From positions 1 to 58,176 of the forward strand of contig AJFK01000424.1 of the NCBI GenBank assembly GCA_000467715.1: a DNA stretch of 58,176 bases, written 5' to 3'. Below are positions 43,206 to 51,557 of the stretch, piece after piece. The position numbers and the translations under genes are program-made. The notes under the pieces were generated by a model, which saw only the letters and a list, made by a program, of their open reading frames with translations, made no database searches and was not told where the DNA came from. Positions within the stretch are counted from its first letter, which is position 1. The number at the start of each line of letters is the position of its first letter. The DNA comes from Hysterium pulicare CBS 123377 (taxonomy: Eukaryota; Ascomycota; Dothideomycetes; Hysteriales; Hysteriaceae).

Positions 43206-46169
43206 ATGTCTTCAGCTTTCCACAACCAGATTCCTACTTCGACCCCCAAGGCGGGTATGAAGCGACGTGCGGATGAGGAAGTTACAGCAGAGCCTACCAA
43301 TAGGCTTCTGGCTGGTTCTACTCGCCCGGGTAAGAAGCAGAAATTGGAGAAGGATCGTGCTCAGGAACAGGAAGTCGGAGTCTCAAATCCGGAAATCAAC
43401 CCGGCCGGCACCTCTTTAGAAACTTCCGTACTGGAGCTCAATGATGACCTGGATTACCTCTTCGAAGAACCAGACGTAGCCACTGAGGAGGAGATCACTT
43501 CTCCTGCCGCCGAAGAGCAGATCACAGGCCAGCAAGGTCTTTCGGATCCACGTCAAGCGGATGGAATGGCTCCGCAGGACGATTCGACTCTTTTGAACCT
43601 TGAAGAGTTTGGAAACGACACGACCTTGATCGGAGAGCACGAGAGCGGCAAGAACGAAGCCGACGATCTCCTCGCAAAGTTCCGCGAATTTGTCCAGGAT
43701 AGAGATACTGGACTCCTCTTAGACCTTCCTCCGCCGCAAACTGGGGTCACCGGGAACCAAGCTGGTTGTGTTTCTGCCGGACAGGGCGATGGTATGCAGG
43801 ATTCAGATTTGGATGGATCATTTGCACTTGGTGGTCTCCCGCCCGTTAATTGGGATAACCAGGAGTTCGATGAGGAGGCTGCCTTCGCTAGCGCGGCAGA
43901 CTGGTTGCGAGGGATGGAAGAGACAATCACATTGGCTCCGAACCAGGCTGTCCTTCAATCTGACAGCGAAAATATTCTTCGGGAGATCCAACAGCAGCAG
44001 CAACTCGAATCGGCCGAACTATCTGCGGCAGAAAAGCTCACGGATACTCAAACTGCTCCCTTGCCACAGCAAGGGCAACTAGCATTCGCGGATGTCGAAC
44101 TACTACAACCAATTCCACAACGAAAAGGTTCGACAATACTGAGGCTGGATGATGATAATCCAGATGGAGAGAATGTTCCAGGAGAGGATAGCCACAATGC
44201 CCAATGCTTACGCGAGGATGAGCACCAATTCGACGCTACTTGGACGTACGATGACAACCTTCCTCGTGTGCCGAACGTGCCTACAGAAGCAATGTTTGGG
44301 ACAGGAAACTTCCAAGCTATTCCTACTGGAAATGCGTATCATAAGTACACTCAAACGCAATTCGCTGCACAACATCAGCATGGTATACCGATGGCTACAA
44401 TCCCGCACGATATGCCTCATGCTGCTCATGACTATAATCCAGCAAATTATGCCTGGGTTGGCCAGCAAAGCTTGGACATCGGTCTTGCACAGTCCGCGAA
44501 TAGTATCGCACCTGCAAGCCAACCTCTGGGTAGACTTGTCCCAGCCGGCCGCGGTGGTCAGTCTTCCAGCCGGGCCACTGCAGCAGCAACAACCGCGCCA
44601 TCAGCTACATCGGCCAGCAAGAAGCGGAAGCGAGCGTCTGGTGATGCTGACACGGGAGCTGCAACCGTACAGGAGTCATCGTCTAAGTATGATGCATTTC
44701 TAGAAAATGCTCCTGACGGCAGCTTGCCACTTCCCCCAATCAACTGCACAGTCATTGAATTGTTGGCATTTCTTCCGCGCACATATCGGAACTTTTGGCT
44801 CGCAAAGCGGCTGTGTAACAACGGCATCAACCCTGGCCTTCAACATTACATTGTTTGCCGCCATCGCCTTAACTCTGCCCAGTTCGAAAATGCAGACGCA
44901 CGGATGACAGCGTATAAGGTGAATTATAAACCGAACACTATTCTTAAGGGGTATGAAGGTGTTATGCGGCGAGGTGGAGCTCCCCATACGGGAGACAAAT
45001 GGCGGCCCAGTACGCAGCAGACGCCGAATGGTTGGAACCAACACGTCTTAAGTCTCGCGGGTTATCGGTCAGATCTCGCTACCTATCAACCAAGTAAACA
45101 AGGGCCGGCTTCTATCCCACTCCAGAACCTGGCTAGGGGAGTTCCACACTTTCCCCGGGGTGCTGATGCTGCGGATCTTACACGAGCCGTTCAACATGCG
45201 GTGGACCATCCGGAGCATCGTTTTATGTTCCCAGACGATGTTGTCGACATCATCAACGCCACAGGAGGCCCCACGCCTGTGGTTCCCGGCTGGAATACTG
45301 ACGGGGCTCTCTTGGAGAAGTACGAGAAAGAACGAAAGGCCGATACGAAGCAAGCCACGGCGGACAAGCGGGGCAACAAGCGCCAAAAGAAGGCTCCCAC
45401 TCGCGAGGTTGCGGAAGAAACCCGTCTTCAACGGCCACAGCAAACTCAACCCGCCCAGGCCTCCTTGATTCGAGACGAGCCCGTGCCCGCGGACAGTGAC
45501 TTCTCTTTCGATGCGATGGTCATACGCGAGGCACAGAACATGGCCAATTTCCACCGAGAGTTGACTTGGGCCGATGCCGACGTTGCTTCCCTTCGCCATG
45601 GCATCGAATCACGGCTGCTGAGCGAACTTGGAGAGCCGGCATCCGACGACCGATCTGTGATTGCCAATGCAATCCGCTGGGCACAGCGTGATGACCAAAT
45701 AGGTGCCGAATGGACATTTGGTCACATCGACTATATCGCCACGGTGATCGATCGCCCACAGTCGCCGGAGATTTTCGAGTTCGAAGATGATGAAGATAGT
45801 CTCGATGACTGGGTTCCAGAGGAGCAGAATCCACAGGTTAAGGCACCTGTGCCCATGGCTCAGCCTGGGTTCACACTGATTCGAGACGAGCAGTATCCGG
45901 ACCCCACGGATCTCTCGTACAGCGCCATGTTGATCCGCGCCGCTAATCACCCACACTTTGTGAACATGGATTTCACATGGGACGGCAACCATCAAGAGTC
46001 CTTGATGGATCAACTTGGAGACGTGATCCTTCTCCGAGACTTGGGCGATCCGGCTCATGATGATGACTCTTGGGACGCGCGGGCAATCCAATTTGCCAAA
46101 CAACCTGACCAACTTATAACGGATTGGACATTTGGACAGGTTGGTGAGATTAACACCAAGTATATCTAA
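43206..46169 (+). CDS. Array protein 3: unknown, modules A+B plus two C modules
   Basis: Unrecognised protein, one exon, 987 residues from the ATG of MSSAFHNQIPTSTPKAGMKR. The N-terminal KRRADEE...GKKQKLEK resembles the NLS-like start of array protein 2. Residues 60-400 are acidic and Gln-rich, with a QQQQQ run. A basic SKKRKRAS patch precedes module A (about 503-590: IELLAFLPRTYRN, LAKRLCNNG, HYIVCRHRL). Module B follows (about 635-690: LQNLARGVPHFPRG, LTRAVQHAVDHPEHRFMF, DDVVDIIN), then a second basic segment (NKRQKKAP). The C-terminus holds two tandem C modules (about 763-852 and 897-987). Both start with LIRDEP/Q...FDAMVIR or YSAMLIR, contain SDDRSVIANAIRWAQ or HDDDSWDARAIQFAKQ, and end EWTFGHIDYI or DWTFGQVGEI. 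An internal duplication is clear. Nuclear role inferred only from the basic patches. Confidence 0.75.
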   Translation: MSSAFHNQIPTSTPKAGMKRRADEEVTAEPTNRLLAGSTRPGKKQKLEKDRAQEQEVGVSNPEINPAGTSLETSVLELNDDLDYLFEEPDVATEEEITSPAAEEQITGQQGLSDPRQADGMAPQDDSTLLNLEEFGNDTTLIGEHESGKNEADDLLAKFREFVQDRDTGLLLDLPPPQTGVTGNQAGCVSAGQGDGMQDSDLDGSFALGGLPPVNWDNQEFDEEAAFASAADWLRGMEETITLAPNQAVLQSDSENILREIQQQQQLESAELSAAEKLTDTQTAPLPQQGQLAFADVELLQPIPQRKGSTILRLDDDNPDGENVPGEDSHNAQCLREDEHQFDATWTYDDNLPRVPNVPTEAMFGTGNFQAIPTGNAYHKYTQTQFAAQHQHGIPMATIPHDMPHAAHDYNPANYAWVGQQSLDIGLAQSANSIAPASQPLGRLVPAGRGGQSSSRATAAATTAPSATSASKKRKRASGDADTGAATVQESSSKYDAFLENAPDGSLPLPPINCTVIELLAFLPRTYRNFWLAKRLCNNGINPGLQHYIVCRHRLNSAQFENADARMTAYKVNYKPNTILKGYEGVMRRGGAPHTGDKWRPSTQQTPNGWNQHVLSLAGYRSDLATYQPSKQGPASIPLQNLARGVPHFPRGADAADLTRAVQHAVDHPEHRFMFPDDVVDIINATGGPTPVVPGWNTDGALLEKYEKERKADTKQATADKRGNKRQKKAPTREVAEETRLQRPQQTQPAQASLIRDEPVPADSDFSFDAMVIREAQNMANFHRELTWADADVASLRHGIESRLLSELGEPASDDRSVIANAIRWAQRDDQIGAEWTFGHIDYIATVIDRPQSPEIFEFEDDEDSLDDWVPEEQNPQVKAPVPMAQPGFTLIRDEQYPDPTDLSYSAMLIRAANHPHFVNMDFTWDGNHQESLMDQLGDVILLRDLGDPAHDDDSWDARAIQFAKQPDQLITDWTFGQVGEINTKYI

Positions 46170-46645
46170 GGCTTGGTGAAGCCATTAGGTAGTGGTGGAA
46201 GGTAGGATGTAGGGGGGTTGACTTATGGTCTTCTTGGTAGGCGGTAGACAGGTCAATTAGATTGACAAATCAAATCACTTAGTACAATCTATTGCATTTA
46301 TATCATGAGAAATGTGGAGTTCTTTCTCTTTTAGAAGTAGTCGAGCAGAAAAGAGCTATCTTTTCGGTGCAGAATCAAGCATTTCAACAATGTTTCAATA
46401 ACCCCCCAGCCTCAGACAGACTTATGAGACAGCAGGATCCTACGATCGGTGACGATCTAGTGGGAGAAGTTTAACAGGCTTCCCACAGAGTGTTTGGACA
46501 TGGGAACATACCGGCTCAGTATCTGCGTGCTCAAAGCTAATCCGAGCTGATCTAAATATCCAGAGCTGTTTCACGGCTAGACTCCCTCATAACTAAGCTT
46601 CCATTAGTATTTTCTAGTAGTTTTCTGAACCTGTTTGTCATAGAC
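46170..46645. other. Intergenic between convergent genes
   Basis: Separates array gene 3 (plus) from the small membrane protein gene (minus). Nothing recognised; it presumably contains both 3' untranslated regions. Confidence 0.4.
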
Positions 46646-46900
46646 TTACGGCTCCGCAACCCCCTCCTGAGCTCTAAACTCAAGACGGCGCTCCGCGGCC
46701 CGGAGACGCCTCTCGGCAGCCCAGCCCTCCAGCAAGCTTGTCACCTTACTATAGAGAAACTTGTACACGATTTGAGGTAGGAAGCACATCACGAGGAAGA
46801 AATAGGCGATCATCCATCGGAATTTACCCTCTGATGGCGTGGAGGCAGTTGGAGCTGAGCTGGAAACACCAGCGGTCGCAGGTAGTGGCAAGCTGTTCAT
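46646..46900 (-). CDS. Small single-pass membrane protein with charged helical tail
   Basis: An 84-residue frame that I think is real although no family is recognised. The N-terminal 26 residues are Ser/Pro/Ala-rich. One hydrophobic helix follows (WMIAYFFLVMCFLPQIVYKF), then a strongly charged amphipathic helix rich in Arg, Glu and Ala (AERRLRAAERRLEFRAQE) that could form a coiled coil. The start has a good context (CCACCATGA). Directly upstream on the same strand is a well-formed 5' leader intron (46915-46970: GTAAGT donor, TTCTGAT branch-like site, TTCACAG acceptor). Such an intron is hard to explain unless the region is transcribed. It interrupts the array but runs opposite to it. It could be a mitochondrial or ER membrane accessory protein; that is guesswork. 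Confidence 0.55.
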   Translation of the reverse strand: MNSLPLPATAGVSSSAPTASTPSEGKFRWMIAYFFLVMCFLPQIVYKFLYSKVTSLLEGWAAERRLRAAERRLEFRAQEGVAEP

Positions 46901-46970
46901 GGTGGCTCGCTTTACTGTGAAAACACAATATCAGAAGTGATCGGACCATCGCGAACGTGCTAGGACTTAC

Positions 46971-49900
46971 GAGGATTGTGTGAAGATAATCAAAATGCAC
47001 GTGTCTGTTTCGATGGCAAGAGGGAAGAGATTGTGTATGCTGGCGCTGACAGAAGGAATTGTTGGTGATGTTGGGGTCAGGCATTCGTCGAACGTCAATA
47101 AATCTAAAGCTGCGCGCCTCACCGCCTGGCCACGGAGGCCAAAAACGCCAAGGACATGCAACCTCAGAAGTCAAAGCCAGCATTGCATATACCTCTTGAT
47201 GGTATTACTGACATAGAGTTGTGTGTTTCCCTTTTCCCTGCTCGCCTCTTCCGACCGGATCCATGGGTATTGCCATGGTCAGCAAACAGACATCGCTTGT
47301 ATGGGACGCAACTCAGCTACACCTCCACCAGCATCAACTGCAGCTTGCTCTTTCCATACCAGACTGTAGCTTCTCCGCAGAGTCGGCTTAGCGACCGAAA
47401 CGATCCCATGCCTTCCCGCCGACCAAGGCAGCTAGTTTCGTTCTCTCGAACCTCGGCCGCTCAGCGACAACGACATGTATGAGCCATCCGCCTCCCCACC
47501 GACAGGCCTCGCAATGAAGATGAAATAAAGATACTGGATGATACTGTGCTATAGATAACATGGAATGAAGCTGGACTTTGAGGGGGTAACGTACTTGTAA
47601 GGCCTTTCAAGAGCCATCGAGCGGCATGAAGAACCCAAGAACGATAAAAAGCAAGTCAAGGAGACTCTGGTCGCCTTGGACAATATAGAATCATACTCAC
47701 AACTGCGGCGGCGTTACCGTACCTAGGACGTTATGCGGAAGCTTTGGTTAGTCAGGAACTCACTGGGAGCATCGCTGACTTTGGAGCCCGTAACACACCC
47801 TAATTATCAGTACGCGAAGTATGAAAGCCTACCGGAGAATTTCACCTCCTGTTCTTCGGCTAGAGAGCGTGCGAATGAAGATTGCGACATCTCCTGCATG
47901 CATTTAATATAGGACAGAGCACATCCATATGCTGCCATGTCAGACAATGATGCCGGAAAATTCTCGCACCTCTCTAGTTATATATGCACTCATAATAGAG
48001 AGGTGCGGATGAGGTTGTCGCTGCGGTGTATGGCGTTCTCCGCGCGTATCGTTCAGAACGCTGTGGGGTAGCATCGATCCTGCGAAACTATCAATAATTA
48101 ACCGCACAGCACTCCAAGAATGATAATACGTGCTTTACCAGAACTTAGACGGCGGCTGAAATATCTGGTAAAAAACGTAAGCAAGCAATTTCGCTGTAAC
48201 AATTAGAAGAGCTGCGATACATATAGAGATTGGTACCTCGCAGCAGCTCGAAGAATTTCTCAGACGTCTATTGATGGAAGGATATTTTCCAATAGGGCAC
48301 GCTTCAAAATACTCCTGACTCTTGCAATATACCTCATCTGTTTCAGTTTCTTTTTCCTTAAGATAAATATTTGTTTTTGTCGACTTCCGCTTTAGTCCTT
48401 TTTCGCAATTCCAAAATAGAAGTCGTGGTGCCTCGACAAGAGATACCGTGCGTAACTAATGAGGGGTTTTCTTGCCTCCGGGCCCGCGCTCTGTCTCTAA
48501 TATCTCTTATATCGTTATCAGGATACCTGTCTCTTTCTTAGTATCATGCTCGCCTTAAGTCCCCTTCCATTATCCACACCAAGGCTGTACTATGACATGC
48601 TACTCTTGCAGGGGCACGGGAGTGAACATTACCCTGTAAAGACATTGTTCATCCCTGATCTCTTAAGCCTTTCTTCTTGATGTTGCATCTCATCCAAATC
48701 TCTTATCAGCTCAGAAATATCTCTTGTCTCTTCCACTCTCCGCTATATCTTCAAACTGCCCGTGCGGCCTTGCGTTCGTCCTCCGTTATAGCACGGTGGA
48801 TGCTAGCTAGCAATACTCGCTCGGAGGTATGGGTGCGTTGAACAAAGGATTATCTGGGATAAATGATGGTATTTGCCGTGCCATCTACTCATAGGGATTA
48901 GTATCAGGTCACATTAGAGATGCATCGCGAGTATACCATATTACCGTGTACGTGTCCAACCTCTCTGATGTTTCTTTACCAGTCCCTTAACACCAAGCGC
49001 TCTATCTAAAGCATCAACAATTCATGATGACACCAAAGTTGACGGTTCAACCCAATGCTCGTAGGCATCGAACCAGGTATTCAAACTACAGATCGAAGTG
49101 TCGCAGTTGCGTAGAAAAACTCGACGGCCGAACGCCCTAACTATGTGGCATAATGGAGGTTTAACCGAATGTGTAGGAACCACGTTGAAAAAGACTTACT
49201 GCGAGTCTGATGGTACTGTCGCAAACGTGTAAGCCCGGAGGCAAGGAGATAGCCTAGGTGCCGCGATGATAGATCGCTACTTAGGCATCTCGTGAGTATC
49301 CGAGGAGCGCTTACCACCGAGGATGTCGAGTGGATATACTAATTGTTGTCATCGCAATCCGCCAGAGATACCTCCCATGAATTGCTTCGCAGAGACTTCG
49401 GCTTTGTACAGCTACAATGCAGCCTTGGAGTTCGAAGTAGAGTGTCTTTGGTCAGGATGTGGCAACTGACATTGTGCATGGCGCTCCTTCGGTCCTTCGC
49501 CCGCGGCGTTGCAATAAGTAGGTCTTTATGCTGTTCGTGGCTAAGGATCTTCTGGTGCGCAGAACGAATAGGCAACGGATGGTAAGACGGTCGAAAATGG
49601 CTTCTCCATTACTATCGCAGTTCTATATCGAGTTCTATTGACGCCTTGATCAAGTCGGTTAGCTGGTGCAATGTGTGACGAGCTTGGGAGGTGTCAAAGA
49701 AGAAAAGCTCACCCGTATCGATAGCTTGTTTGTCTGCGTATTGGAGGCCCAAGCCAGCAGCTTCGCTGGCGCCATTTTCCGAAGAGCTGTTACTCCTTGG
49801 CTGTTTAGATCTCGAAAGCCCTAAGGAGTTACTAATTCAGTTTGATTAAAATATCACTTTCAGGGGCAGTGGATCAGAGGCTTGCGTGATGGTTTATGCC

Positions 49901-50128
49901 GCAGTCCTCTAGACAAGGCGGGGATACTGGGGGGCTATGGGCCCCTACCAGTCGATCCGCAAAAGTTAACGGTGAACTTTAGTGCAAGGTGAATACTACC
50001 CCATCACAGAATAACTTTCAATCACAACAACAACGAGATTTTCACAACAGACCCGTTACACCCAAACCTTTCTTTTGCAAATCATAGACACGTATCACAA
50101 TTTAACCACTTCCTTCAACACATCTACA
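46971..50128. other. Gene-poor stretch, 3.1 kb
   Basis: No supported coding region despite its length. The frames at 47156-47482 and at 49339-49585 (both strands) have no recognisable domain. A perfect 12-bp inverted repeat at 47965-48007 is listed separately. The stretch may contain decayed sequence or an unrecognised RNA gene. I looked for tRNA-like folds around 49060-49210 and found none convincing. Confidence 0.45.
47965..48007. repeat. Perfect 12-bp inverted repeat (hairpin)
   Basis: The arms CGCACCTCTCTA and TAGAGAGGTGCG flank a 19-nt AT-rich spacer. No T-run follows, and no gene ends nearby. Function unknown; it could be an element end or chance. Confidence 0.5.
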
Positions 50129-50986
50129 ATGCAATCAACTCCCCAAGGCCAGTCGATACAGCAGCAAGCTCCAGCCCAAGCTCCAGCCCAAGACATCACG
50201 CAAGACGAGGACGAGAGCTCTGAGTGGGAGTTAGAGGAGGACGAATGGCTGCCTAGCCTTGGAGACGCCCCCCCGGCGACAGTCGATATACGGTTGACTT
50301 CCCCAATTCCGCTCACAGCAGCTGAACTTCTTACGGTAAGACGAGTTGAGCCGAAACGCTTGGTAGATATTGACTAGGCCTAGTTCTTCCCGAATCATAT
50401 TGCTGCATGGCCCAATGCTGTACTACGTCTCTACCAGAGCTCCTGGACGGCCGAGGAGATTGCCAACTATATAGTATGTCAACCCTCAATTCCAATGGAC
50501 TTCCTAACGATCTTTCAGAACTGGTCCCGCGACCTAATCAATGACAACACCCTCACGGCGAGACAAGTTTCAGCATACATCCGTCGCGCTAGAAAGGCTT
50601 TGTCTGCAAACAGTCATGCCGTTACCAGCTCATCACAGGATCTTACCACAACCCACTGGGCCCCACCCTCTCAATCCACCCCAAACGTCCATCTTATGGA
50701 CTACCCTCTAGAATCTCTTGCCACAGGCGTCGAGAATTGGCCAACCGGGGAGGGAAGGCGCGAGTTCACTGCGGCCGTGGAGCTGGCTATTTCCAGGCCT
50801 GGTCTAGGGTTCCGGCTAAGCAGTATCTCTCAAATGATCATCGAGCACAATCTCACGGCCGATATACCCACATTCGACCCCTCTATCAACTCCGATGAGA
50901 GATCGCGGGCAGAATGCAGAGAGAAAGCGGCGGATCCATTGAGATTCGTGAAGCTGGACAGGAAGTTCAGAGCTACGGAAGAGTGA
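50129..50986 (+). CDS. Array protein 4: short unknown protein, modules A+B
   Basis: The smallest array member. Exons 50129-50335, 50384-50473 and 50519-50986 give 254 residues; both introns (48 and 45 nt) are phase 0. The N-terminus is Gln/Pro-rich (APAQAPAQ) followed by an acidic stretch (DEDESSEWELEEDEW). Module A spans about 52-145 and starts VDIRLTSPIPLTAAELLT, then FFPNHIAAW, WTAEEIANYIN, SRDLIN and ARQVSAYIRRARKAL. It is closest to array protein 5, which has VDIRLLGDVEISAEELL at the same place. The W...EIA..IN...R.L...QV..YI..A.K pattern suggests a helical, perhaps helix-turn-helix-like fold; this is inference. Module B is at about 157-213 (DYPLESLATGVENWPTG, FTAAVELAISRPG, SSISQMIIEH). 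It lacks the long low-complexity regions of its neighbours and so may show the minimal A+B core. Confidence 0.72.
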
Positions 50987-51557
50987 TACTGTGGCGGGCA
51001 GGTGGAAGGGCCTTGCAATCGGGATAGAGGACGGGCATTCACGCAATGTTGCGAGCTGACGCATGGAGCAGGAAGAGCCAATCGCTGGAGTCTGTCTAAT
51101 GATAAGACTATATAATATAATAGATTAGGGCCATAAACCTAAGGTTTTCTTAAAACTCTTTTCTTAAGTAAGTTAAAGCAGGCTTTGTTACTTGTAAAAG
51201 GAGAAAGCTCCTCCTAGCTATCCATAGCAAGGTCTTAGCGGCGTACCCAAGTACTGTGAGCTCTGGGACTGGCTTGAAATCCACTTCGCGTCCCTGATAC
51301 TGAAGTGAAGTTGCTGATATTCAGCAGCGTATCTAAGCCCTCTTGTGAAAAGTCTCCAGCCTCTACCTGAACAATGCACACCAGTTTCTCGGGGTACTTT
51401 GTCATCTGACTAGCGCTTCCGCATATGCTGGAAGCTGGAATAGGGTCCGTGCGGGAACTCGTCTGTGAACGTTCATAATCCCATAAAAACCTCGTCTCTC
51501 TCTTCCTTTCCATACCACCACCGACGCAACGTACAGTAACACAACGCGTTGCCACCG
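50987..51557. other. Intergenic, with an AT-rich segment
   Basis: Between array genes 4 and 5. About 51095-51185 is markedly AT-rich and could be a remnant of a mutated repeat. I cannot see clear terminal repeats. A minus frame (51235-51555) has no recognisable content. Confidence 0.4.

Noticed and set aside
49060-49210. GGTTCGA-like string on the minus strand suggesting a tRNA T-loop
   Set aside because: No matching acceptor or anticodon stem could be folded around it.
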